Source: Zelonia costaricensis (lineage: Eukaryota > Euglenozoa > Kinetoplastea > Trypanosomatida > Trypanosomatidae). Taken from it: DNA of 43,958 bases. The notes under the pieces were generated by a model. The model was given only the letters and a program-made list of their open reading frames with translations. It was not told the DNA's origin and searched no databases. This document shows, one piece after another, positions 28,272 through 39,195 of this stretch; the stretch's first letter is position 1, and each line of letters begins with the position of its first letter. The translations under genes were made by a program, and so were the position numbers. The stretch lies in contig JASAOO010003340.1 of assembly GCA_030849075.1 (NCBI GenBank), positions 1 through 43,958 on the forward strand. The letters are read 5' to 3'.

Positions 28272-28369
28272 CAAACTCGCTTCGCTCCCCCCCCCCACAC
28301 ACACACACACACACACCCCAGACATCCCATCGCCACTCCTCTCACACACACCTCTTCCTCTGGAACGTA

Positions 28370-31300
28370 ATGAGCTCTCGCAAGGCCCAAGACCCACGGC
28401 AGCAGCAGCAGCAGCGGACGGAGGCCGCGGCCGAGACGGCGGGGCCGCCCACGACCGCAGCGAGCACCGTGCCGGTCGTTGACCGCTTTGCCGCGTTCAG
28501 CCGCGCCTTCGGGCGGCCAAGCGGTAGCGGCAGTGGCAGCAGCAGCACCACCGCCTCCCCCGTCCTGGCCCCCGCGACCCTGCCCAGCGCAGTGGCGGCG
28601 GCAGGCGTGAGTATGGGGGCTTCAGTGGCGGAGGCGGGCGTCCCGCCCAGCAGCAGCGGCATACCCTTGCCAGCCCTTGCGGCCGGCGCTTCGCTGCTGG
28701 ACCGCGTCAAGGCATCGACCTCGTCGTCCCCCGCCGTCGCTGCACCTCCTCCACCACCCTCGCAGCAGCAGCAGCAGCGGACTGCCTCGTCCTCAAAGTC
28801 GGCGGCCACGGCGCCGGCCGCCGCATCGTCATCGTTGTCCCCCACGTCCGCGTCAGCTGCGAAACTGTACCGTCCCCCGCACGCACGCGAGGACCCTAAG
28901 CCGTCGTCATCCAGTAGCGCGGCAGAGGATGCAGGTGGCGGTGGTGGCGGTGGTAGTGCGGGCAGCAGCGGCACGCCCAGTGCCGGCCCCGCCCCACCAC
29001 CCCTCGTAGCAGCCGGCGCCTCCCCAACGTCCACGCCGCCCCCGCTGCGGCCGACCGTGAGCCAACCCGCCCGGCACGATGCATCAGCCACGCCTGCGTC
29101 ACGCGAAAGCGTGCCAACAATGGCGGCACGGCTGCGGGAGCGGAGCGGACAGTCGAGTGGGCCCGAGGCCGCAGCCGCCGCCGCCGCCGCCGCCGCGTCC
29201 CCCACGCACGCACCCGTCGCCGCGGCAGGTCTCAAGGGCGCGTCCTCGGCTCCGACGTCTGGTAGCGGCAGCGCAGCACCAGCGACAGCATCGTCCTCCT
29301 CGTATGTCGCGGCAGCGCGCAGAGGCGGCGGCGGCAGCCACACACCGTCAGCAGCAGCAGCAGCAGCAGCGCCGGGCAAACCACACACCGCCCCCGTCGC
29401 ACGCAGCAGCTCGGCACGCGATGCAGCAGCAGCAGCATCAGCGGCAGCATCGGCGGCGGCAGCACCCGCGGCATCGGCTGAGTCACACCTGCACCTTGAT
29501 CAGGACCACACGCCAGCAGCCGGCACCGACGCGGGTGCGGAGGGGAGTGACGAGGCGGGGCAAGCGAGGGTCTCTCGATCCGCGAAACGCAAACGCAAGA
29601 TGCGGGCGGCAGCGGCGCAGGCAGCGGTGGCAGCGGTGCAGGTGGCGGGTGCGGGTGCGGAGGACGGGGAGAAATCGGAAGCTGGTCGCCGCAGCGCCAG
29701 GGTTGGCGGCGGCGATGCTGACTCCGCGCAGTCAGCGCCTCTTACCGCCTCCACATCGACCGCCAACACCGAGGACGCGGCCACCAAGCCGACCACGGCG
29801 GCGGCGGCGTCCTCCTCGGCAGCACCGGCAGCCGCAACAGGGAACATCGTCACTGCTGGCCGCACATCGACCCGTGTCGTGCCGCGCAGCGATTCCGCTT
29901 CCTCCCGCACCACCTCCACCCCCACGCGGGCTGGCGCGGCAGCGGCGGCGAACACGAGCACGGTCAGCCGCAGGCCGGGCTGGCACCCGTCCCTCACCAC
30001 CCCGCCGGCCGGTGCCGCGTGGGACGGGGGGTCGGCGGTGGAGCTCCTCCAGCACACGCCCGGTGAGCCGCAGGCCCTGTCGACCGAGACCACCGCGTTG
30101 TACACGACCGGGACGGGCACGGACGCGACGGGCAGCAACGGCAGCGCCGGCTTCTCCCTGGAGTTGCAGCACCAGCCGCAGCATCAGCAGCACGGGCACG
30201 CGAGCGGGTACGGCCTTGATCCACAACGACAGCAGGCGCAACAAGCGCCGCAGCAGCACAACACCACGGCCGCGTCAGCGCGCGCCTTCCACGCAGTCCC
30301 GCCGCAGATGCCGTCAGGGGTCGGGTACGGATACGGCAATCTCATCGCCCTCCCTGGGGCACTGCCGGGGCTGCCGCAGCACCAGCAACAGCAGTTCTTT
30401 CCCACGCGCGGGTTCGCACCGGGCACTGCACTCGTGGACGCGAACGCCGGTGCCGCGGGTGCCGGCGCAGCCTTCACCATGTTCGAACCCGCCGGGTTGA
30501 GCGGTGGTGCGCCAAGCAGCGGCGTTGCGGGTCCGACTGCGGCGCCGACGGCGCAGCGAGCACCGGGGCTCCATCGTGGCCGCGGAGCCGCCGCGGCGGC
30601 CAAGGCACAGGCGCAAGCGGCGGCACAAGCACAGGCCCACGCAGCGGCAGCGGCTGCGGTGATGCAGTTCACGCCTGACCAGGGCAGCAGCAGCGGCAAC
30701 ATCGGCATGAGCGGCGGCATCAGCAACGGCCTCGGTGCGGGCTCCGTGACGGACACGCGACGGCGGAGCAGCTTGCCGTCAAGCTCGCCCCCGCTCATGG
30801 CGCAGCAAGCCCCGCCCATGAACGCAAACATGCAGATGCACATACACATGCAACAGCGTACCAACTCCTTCAGCAGCGCCGGCGTTGACGGCGGGAGCGG
30901 CAGCGGGGGCAATGTCCGCTACGGCCCCGCAAGCAGCGCCAACCGCACGTTGCACCTCGAGTCCGACACGTCGTACGCCATGAGCCTGCAGCCGCAACAG
31001 CAACAGCAGGCAGCGGCGCTGATGCTCGACGGGCGACAGGGGACGGGGATGGGCGTCAGCTCCGCAGGTATGCCGTCCACCTCACCGCACACGACGCTGG
31101 GGCCCGCGAACTGGAGTGGTGGGGGCGGCGGCGGTGGTACAGGCCCCAGCGCGCACGCGCACAGCCGCGGCAGCAGCAGCAACCACGCCGCGACGCTGAG
31201 CGGCGAACTTGCTGCCGGCGTCGGCGCTCCTGCGATGGGTGGCGCCGGTGGTGGGCTCGCTGTTTCTGCATCTCAGCGGCGAACAGGCAGCCGCACGAGC

Positions 31301-34300
31301 CACCCTCAGCAGCAGCAAGGTGCGGGCATGCTGATGCAGCAGCAGGGCGGCGGGGCGTTCATGATGGCAGGTCATAGCGGCACTGGTGGTCACGCCCAGC
31401 AGCAGCGAGGATACTCACCGCAGCGAGGCAGTGGACAACGCGGCTCCGGTGGAGCGGGGGGTGGCTTCAACATCGGCATGTCGCAGGCCATGGCCTACGG
31501 ACCGCAGCAGCAGCAGCAGGCGCAGATGCCGTTCCAGCAGCACCAGCACCAGCACCAGCAGGCGCCACACCACCGCCAAAACTCGCAACAACATCAGTAT
31601 CCCTATCCGCAGCAGCAGCAGCAACCCTTGTCGTGCTCGCCGCCGATGCCGTACTACGACTTCATCACCGTCCTGCCCGTCTTTGTGGAGACGTGCCTGA
31701 CGCTGCGCCCAGAGGACGAGGCGCACCGTGAGCAGCTCTGCTGGACGATCGAGGCGGTGCTACGCAGGCACATCACCCAGGACGCCGAGCTTCGCGTGCA
31801 CGGCTCCGTGACTACCGGGCTGGCCCTGCGGTCGAGTGACGTAGACCTGCTCGCCGTCGGGTATCAGCCCATCCCGCCGCTGGAGGCGCTGCAGCGCTTG
31901 TCGTTGGCGCTGCTGCAGCTCGATGAGGACAGCCGCGACGACGCGCTGCGGTTGCAGGAGCTCATCGAAGCGGAGGCGCAGCACCGGCGGCGGCAGCAGG
32001 TCGAGGAGGAGCGGGAGCGCGCTAAGCGGAGCGCGGCACTGCAGGTCGCGAGCGCGACGGGCGAAACGACGGCGAGGCAGGCGGCTGCAGCGGTCAGGGC
32101 GCCGCGCCAGCAGCGATGTGACGACGGCGATGGCGGCCGCAGCGCCAGCCGCGACGCGACGTCCTCGCAAGTCGTGGACGACGGCGGCGTTGACGCCGCC
32201 ACCGCCGCGGCGGCGACAGCGCCCCCTGCGGAGAAGCCGCACACGTCGACGAGGCGCACCCCACGTGACGCAGACGCGTCTGCCGCGAAGGAGGGCCCCA
32301 GCAGCGGCGTCAATGGGGATGCTATCGCCGCGCCATCGCGCAAGACACAGCCACGAAGCGCGTCGTCGTCGTCGTCTAGCACGCGATCCAGGTCGGGGAA
32401 CTCTGCTGGCCACGGTGGGCGCTACGGTCTGGACACCCGCAAGGTGTTCCTCACCGCGAGCTCCGCTGCCATCAACCCTGCCGACGATGAGCTCGTTCGG
32501 CTTGCCTCGCCAGGCGCTAGTCTCTGCGGCGCGGCGCGGCTGCCCAAGGCCACCGCCACCTCGGCCAGCCTGACGGCGTCGCAGCGGCTTGACGACGAGC
32601 ACGGGACGGCAGCGACGGCGGATTCGCGACTGGGCCGCAGTGCCACGGACGTCGGTGCTGCCGGGACGGCAGCCGCCGCAGCAGCAGCGACCTCAAGCGG
32701 GGTGCTGGACACGGCCGAGGACACGGAGGTGTACGGGACCGTCGATGACGTCGAGCAAGCGGAGGAAGTGTTCCGTGGGCAGATCGAGAAGGACTACAGC
32801 TTCAGCACCACCGTAGACTTGTCCTCGTTGTTTGCGCCGCCGGCACCACCGCCAGCACCGACCGCGGTCAACAACAACAACAGCGGCAGCAGTTTCGGTG
32901 GTGGCAAAAACGCACACGGCGGTGGTGGCGGCAGCAGCTGCAGCGCGAGCGGACTTCTCGCCGCGACGAGCCCGCCGACGGTGTCGCCGCCAACGCTGAG
33001 TGGGATGCCGCTCCCGGTGCCGCAGCAGCAGCAGCAGCAGCAGGACAACGAAGCCAAGGATGAGGAAAACGCTGCCGTCAGCGTCGCTGCAGCGAAGGAT
33101 GCGGAGAACGGTGAGGCGGAGACAAGCGCATCGCCACTTGACGCGGCGCAGACGTCCGAGCCAGCCGCTACGGACGCCGCCACCGCGGCTTCTCCGCCTT
33201 CGCCATTCGTTGCAGCCGAGTCCCCGGCACCCTCTGCCGCACCGCGCAGTCCTGCCGTCACGGGATTTGCGCAGAACTTCGGCGCCGTGGGCGGTCGTGG
33301 TGGTGGTGGTGGTGGTGGGGGTAGTCACCTCACGTTTGTGCCCGTGCTGGAGGGTCCCCTGTTTTACGTGCAAGCCATCACGGCCACGCGCGTGCCGGTG
33401 ATCAAGCTCACCGACAAGGCCACCGGCACGAAGGTCGACATCACCTTCGCTGGCGGCGAGCACTGGCGATCGATGCAGATGACCCGGTCGCTGCTGGATG
33501 TGTTTCCGCAAGCGCGGCCCCTCATTCTCTTCCTGAAGTACTGCGTTCGCAGCCTCGGGGTTGGCGAGACGGAGCCGGGCGGTGTCACGTCCTTCGCGAT
33601 TTACCTCATGGTGCGGCACTTTTATAATGAGTGCAAGAAGCGCATCCTCCGCATTCTGCGTGAGCGCGACGCAGCAGCAGCAGCAGCAGCAGCAGCGTCA
33701 GAGTCAGAGGAGCGGGCGCGCGAGGCGAAGCTGGAGCGGTCCCCCCGCGACGACGCGAGCAGCACGAACACGACAACAGCAACGGCTGAGCTGCAGCGCG
33801 GCGGCGCTGTTGCGGCGGCAGCGGCGGAAGAGAAGAGGGAGGCGGTGGCCCGCTCTGCAGCGGTGTCACCGCCACCGCCGACCCATGCGCTCTCTGCGTC
33901 CCCTGCGCCACCCCCGCAGCCACAACAGCAGCAGCAGCAGCGAGTCCCCGCGCAGCTGCCCTACTGCCTCGATCTCGGGCTGCTGGAGCACCTCCTCGGC
34001 GAGTACCTCGCGCGGGTGGAGCAGCGCCATGCGCAGCTCATCGAAGCCACCACCACCACCACGCTGTCCAGCGCTGAAAAGGACGCCGCGCCGCCGTCTG
34101 CGCAGACGCCCGAACGCGCCGCGGCGGGCGATGCCGTGGCCGTAGCGCTGGCCGCCGCGAGTGGGGCGTGTGCGACGATCAAGGCGGCCTACGCGGCGGA
34201 CAGCAGCGCCGACCACCTGCGGGCGATTCGGCAGAACATTCTCGGCTTCGTGGGCTTGCCGTCCTCGCCAACCGCTCCCGCGCCTTCCGCTCAAGCGGCC

Positions 34301-35686
34301 TCCTCGCCGACCAACGCCGCCGCCGGTGGGGACGCGTCCGTGTCCACGCAGGAGGAGACAGGCATGGTGACGTCGGGCGCCGCAGCGGAGCCGACGGCCC
34401 ACGCGGCGGACGCCGGCGGGGTCGGTGCGGGTGGGGTCACGGAGCCGCACGGCACGCCGCGTCCCGGCTCGCACAGTCCGTCCCCCGCGCGCGAGGGAGC
34501 CACGTCAGCGGCGGTGGGTGGGGACGGGGCCGCCCCGGACCCGAGCAGTGCCGGGGCGCGACTGGCGCCGCCGCCGCACCACTACCTGCTCAAGACGGTG
34601 GAGCCGCCAGTGTCCCACACCCGCACAAGCAGCAGCGACGCACCGCCGGGCAGCACGTCTGACGGCGAAGCAGCGGCCGTAACGCGTGAAAGTCGCGAAG
34701 GGCCGCCGCGTGTCTCTGACAGCGCAGCGGCGACCGGGGTCGACGAGCCGCCGCGTCGTCTGTCAGCGCGCTCGAGCTCTCTTGCCACGCCGGTGCCCGA
34801 GTCGAGCGTGGCGGAGGCGGAGGCCGCGACAGGGGGGCCACCCCAGCCCTCCCCGTCGCCCTCCCCCGCCACGACAGCAGCAGCTGCGGAGGCGCCGGAC
34901 GACCACGCCGCCGCCGCGCGAGTGCTGGGCGATGAGTCGCCCGTCAAGGATGGGACGGGCGATGGCGCCGAGGCAAGCGCAAGTGCCACGGCTGGCCGCG
35001 ACGACGACGACGACGACAACGCCTTTGACGCCTTCTCGGCGGAGTTCGTGCGCCGGCAGGTGACGGTCTCCGACCTCTTTCTTGACTTCTGCCACTACTA
35101 CGGCTGCTCCTTTGATTACGAGACGACGGGGATTCGCTTCGACCACGACGGCAACTCGGGGGTCGTGCCGAAGCCGCTGATGTGCATCCGCCGCGGGCAG
35201 CACTTCCACATGACCTCCCCCTTTGATGCCGAGTATGACCTGACGGCGCGCATGACCCACATGCGCGACTTCCAGTGGCTCTGCTGGTGGTTCGCGGAGT
35301 GGGGCGCCGCGCGGCAGTCGCCGATGTACTACGGCGGCTGCAGCCTGCAGTACGTCCTGCAGTCGCTCACCCCCGCGTCGGCCGACGCCGACTGCCGGGC
35401 GGTACACCACGCGCTGATGCAGCAGGCCATGGCCGCGGCCGCGTGCAACGCTGAGCTCGTCGCCGCTGCAGCAGTCGCTGGATCATCTGCCAACATGACG
35501 GCCGCGGTGGAAGCAGGAGAGGAGGGTGCGGAAGCGAGGAGCTACGGCACTGCGGAGATGCAGCTGCAGTCGCACTTGGTCCACAACAACGCCGGGGCAG
35601 CGGGGGTGTTGGGGTATCCTGAGCCGAACCCTGCCAACGCTGGTGGGACTGGTGGCGGTGTAGACCCGTACATGATGTTCCCCATG

Positions 35687-35718
<32 letters not shown>

Positions 35719-38428
35719 GCAGTCGCTGCTGCCTGCCTCCATGCAGCGACCGCTGAAAGTGGGAGGTCCTCAGCAGCAGCAACAGTACGGCGGCGGCGGC
35801 GGTGCAGACGTGTACGACATCGCAGCACCGAAGCCGCAGTCGATGATGCCGTTGTCGATGACGTCGATGGAGACGGGTCGACACCATCACCACAACGCAA
35901 ACAAGAGCGGTGGTGGTCTTGGTGGTGGTGGTGGTGGTGGTGCGGGGCACAACAACACGCCCATGATGATGAACGCGCAGTCTCCCAACGAGCCGCGTCA
36001 TTCACACATGCAGCAGCAGCAGCAGCAGGTCAACCGCATGCAGAGTGCGCAACAGGGCTCGTACGGCGCTGACGGAGTGCCGATGATGATGCCGCACCAG
36101 CAGCACCACCACACCGGCGCCGGCACGTCCGCGCCCTTCCCGCAGCTTCAGAACGCGCTGTTGCTGAACATGGACGTCCAAGCTCCCCAGAATCAACACC
36201 ACACGCAGCAGCAGCAGCAGCAACACGTGACTGGCAGCATCGTGGGCTGTGGTGGCGGAGCTGACTCCGGCTTGTCCACCCGTGGCCGACGCGAGAGTAG
36301 TGGCAATGGGGGTGCTGGCGGTGCAGCAGCGGGGGTGCAAGGTGCCGAGCGCGTTCCCCACCCGTCGCCGACTGCCCTCTGTGGGGCAGCGGCTCGCGGG
36401 CAGGGCGGCGGAGCAGGTCGCAGCTACCCGGCTAGCGAGAGTGAGAGCTCCGTCGGTGCTGGCGCCAGTGCGAGCGTTGGTGGCGGTGTGAACACCAACG
36501 CCAAGCCGCAGGCATCACAGAGTGGTGGAAGCGGGCCCCTGCCCGGACGCCCACCGCTGCAGCCCGTGCAGCTGCGCTACGTGGACTCCCGCGACGAAGG
36601 CTTCGAGACCGCCACGAACCAATCCGGCACCACCCCAACCACGACGAGTACGAACGTTGCGCTGAGCTACACGGACGATGTGGAGGAGAATGCGGGCGGC
36701 GAGGTGAGCCCGACGTTGGCGACGGCGGCGGCTCAGCACCCGCGCCGCCGTCGCGCCGCCTCGGCGCCCGGCAACACCGAGAGCGTGGCGGCAGTCCTGC
36801 ACCTCAGTCGACTCACCCGAACCGGCAGTCACGTGATGGACGGCGCGTTGGTGGCCCCTGTGCAGCGCTCGCACGCTCGCACCGGTGCGGAGGGGGCGGG
36901 CCAGCCGGCGGCGGAGGGCCAGGTGGGCGCACACCGCGACGCGGCTGCCGGCCCGCTGCCCCGGCAGCGCAGGAGCAGCGACGCCGGCAGCGGTGGAAGC
37001 GGCGTTGGTGGTGGTGGTGGTGGTGGTGCGGCGGCGGCGGCGGCTGTTGCCAGCAGGAAGGAGACGGGCGCCGGTGCTGGTCGACGTGGGCAGCCGCGGC
37101 CAGCCCAGCCGCCACCGTCGCAGGACGACGACGTGGCGAGGGGCGGCGGAGAGGGCAGTGCGACCCACGTCGCTGAGGAAGGCGGGGCGACAGCACCGTC
37201 GCCGGCCGCGGCGTGCACGACGAGCACCTACCCCTACAACCCCGCCCAGCAACAACAGCAGCAGATGCTGTACGGGAACGCGTACACGTACGCCGCGCAG
37301 ACGCCACAGGACCAGGCCGCCGGTGCCGCAGCCGCAGCCGCTCAAGCACAGGCGCAAGCGGCAGCCTTCTACTATCAAGCCTACGCCCAGCAGCAAGCTA
37401 AAGCTGCCGCGGTAGCAGCGACCTACTACGGCCCGCAGTCGCAGCAGCAACCACTGCACATGACCTTCGGGCCGGGTGCGCCGCAGCTCCCCCAACTGCA
37501 GCAGCCGTTGGAGGCGATGCCGGCCGTGCACGATCACGTCGGCGGCGGCGCGAACGCAGCCGCAATGCCCGCCAACGCGTTGTCCGCCAACTTCGGATAC
37601 CCATGCTTCTACTACGACCCCCAGCAGCAGGGTTGGCCGTATCTGCAGCAGCAGCAGCAGCTACAGCAGCCGCAACAGTTCTCCATTGTGCGACGCGAGA
37701 GTGACCCGGGGCACGTGTCCGGCTCCGGGGACCCCGACGACAGCACGAGCAGCGGGAGTCACCGCAGCGAGGCCCCATCGTCCGGAACGGGGACCAGCAG
37801 TCGTGGTGGCGGTGGTGGTGGTGGTGGCGGGGGCATGAGCTACGCCCATTTGCAGCAGTATCAACCTCAAGCACAAGTGCAGCAGCAGCAGTTTGTTTTC
37901 ACGCCCTACATCGGCTACCCCAGCGTGGTCGTGAACTCTGGTGGGATGTACGGGGGCGATGCCGCCGCCCCGTGGGCTGCCACTGGGATGGCGCCTCTGT
38001 CCTCACCGCAGACGCTGGTTCAGGTGCAGCAGCAGCAACAACAACAGCCACCGCAGCCTTCGCCTGCCATGGCCTCGATGATGCCGTCCACGGTATCGAC
38101 GACGATCGCTGCCACCGCGCCGACCGAGGCGATGATGACGATGAGTGGCGCACAGTTCAACCCAAACAGTGAGAGCAGCAGCAACAGCGTCGGCGGTAGT
38201 GGGCGTGCGCGTGCATCGACCAGTGCGGCCGCCCCTGAGCCGCAACCTCAGCAGCAGCAACAGACGGCTTCATCACGTCACCGGCATCGGCGTACATCGC
38301 ACTCATCAGCAGCAGCCGCGGCGGCAGTCTCCGCTCAGCGAAATTCGGCGGAGGCGGAGTCATCCAGCCACGCGGAGGGCGGCGGCGTGGGGGGTCGCGC
38401 CGCACCCACGCGCGCAGGGGCGGAGTAG
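28370..38428 (+). CDS. Giant TRF4/PAPD5-type nucleotidyltransferase (non-canonical poly(A) polymerase or TUTase) with split catalytic domain
   Basis: The 3352-residue product starts at the first in-frame ATG. Residues 1-1100 are Ala/Ser/Gln/Gly-rich and disordered. The nucleotidyltransferase core starts at about 1105. It carries GSVTTGLALRSSDVDLL (1145-1161) with catalytic Asp1157 and Asp1159. The third carboxylate, Asp1690 in KVDITF, follows only after an insert of about 440 residues. The fold continues with RPLILFLKYCVRSLG and GGVTSFAIYLMV (about 1735-1750). After a second insert of about 470 residues, with short ordered islands near 1864-1890 and 1950-1965, comes the PAP-associated domain (about 2228-2310: DLFLDFCHYYG, TGIRF, SPFDAEYDL). 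All catalytic residues are kept, so activity is expected: adding A or U tails to RNA, in surveillance or mRNA/ncRNA processing. Tyr2289 appears to align with the His that favours UTP in Cid1-type enzymes, which mildly favours ATP use. Residues 2400-3352 are Gln-rich, suggesting condensation or granule association. Confidence 0.9.
31802..31852 (+). other. Nucleotidyltransferase catalytic motif (GS...SDVDL)
   Basis: This encodes residues 1145-1161. Asp1157 (31838-31840) and Asp1159 (31844-31846) are the first two metal-binding carboxylates of the pol-beta-like fold. Confidence 0.88.
33431..33445 (+). other. Third catalytic carboxylate (KVDIT)
   Basis: Asp1690 is encoded at 33437-33439, in the context VPVIKLTDKATGTKVDITF that is typical of TRF4-like enzymes. 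Confidence 0.85.
35687..35722 (+). repeat. (CAG/CAA)12 polyglutamine tract
   Basis: Twelve consecutive Gln codons, a CAG/CAA mixture, form the longest of many Gln runs in the nucleotidyltransferase. CAA interruptions should lower slippage compared with pure CAG. Confidence 0.95.
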
Positions 38429-39195
38429 CCGAGCCATGCGTGCTGCCCCTCCGTGTAGAAACGCGGCGCAGAGGTGCCCGGCCCTCGAGACCCGCTGCCG
38501 TGTCGAGCACGTCGCACCCCTCATCGCTTAAGCGGGGCGGGCGACGCGTACACACACACACACACACACACATCAGCGCCCACGCCCGCGTGTGCGAAGG
38601 AAGAGGAGGAGCACGCGCATAATCAGTAAGAGAGTTCTGCGATGTCTTCGCCGCACTAACGCAAACACGCATACACATTCATGCCTACACGACTACACAC
38701 ACAGACACACACGTGGACGAGTGAGAAGCGAAGGGGGGGGGGGCAGGGGGGGTTCGAAGTGCAGCCGCGTCTAGGCTGATGCTGCCTCGCCCACGGCCGC
38801 TTTCCTCTGCCCTCCTCCCTCCCCCCCCCCCTTTGTGAACCGAGTCGATGTGCAGCAGCCCAGGGCGTGGAGGTGGCGACCCTGGCGCTGTGCGCCGCGA
38901 TCTCCTTGCGTCTCTTCCCTCCCCTCGAAGAGCCCCCGTCCTCCCTCCCCCCCCCCCCCAACCCTTCACGTCTCCCTCCCTCCCCAGCCTCAAACTGCTC
39001 CACTTTCCTACGGCACGCTGACTTCCTCTTGTGCATCTCCTCCACGCACACACACACATACGCGCACCTTCAGAGTACTGCATCGCCGCAGCAACAGCGT
39101 CAGCCTTGACCCTTCACCACCTCCACACCTCCCGATACACACACACACACGACTTTCTCTTCTCCTTTTTGTGTGTATTCGTTCTGATCGGCGCC
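38429..39195 (+). other. Spacer between nucleotidyltransferase and LLPH-like gene
   Basis: There is no supported gene here. A small potential hairpin (38451-38466, stem CCGTGT/ACGCGG, loop AGAA) lies just after the stop. A CA run (38550-38572), a poly-G run (38735-38744), poly-C runs (38821-38830, 38948-38959) and a pyrimidine-tract acceptor before the next gene follow. Confidence 0.65.
38961..38987 (+). promoter_or_regulatory. Candidate polypyrimidine tract and trans-splice acceptor (LLPH-like gene)
   Basis: A C/T tract ends in CCCCAG with the AG at 38986-38987, giving a 208-nt 5' UTR. A later T/C tract at 39153-39170 has no AG between it and the ATG, so it cannot serve this gene. Confidence 0.5.

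Larger units (their letters stand above)
22253..28369 (+). other. Long 6.1-kb spacer upstream of the nucleotidyltransferase gene
   Basis: No supported gene was found on either strand. It contains a compact hairpin 50 nt after the upstream stop (22303-22325), TG runs (22538-22575, 22993-23011, 23114-23150, 23416-23440, 23627-23664, 26776-26803, 27934-27953), CA runs (24125-24144, 25929-25970, 28297-28316), poly-C and poly-G tracts (e.g. 23871-23882), and a cluster of TTG/CTG/GTG triplet repeats at about 26204-26560. Two minus-strand ORFs (25357-25833 and 26180-26692) are low-complexity readings of these triplets. The space probably contains long UTRs, possibly unannotated non-coding RNA. Confidence 0.65.

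Noticed and set aside
38735..38790. Possible tRNA T-arm (GGTTCGAA)
   Set aside because: No acceptor stem, anticodon arm or D-arm could be folded around it.
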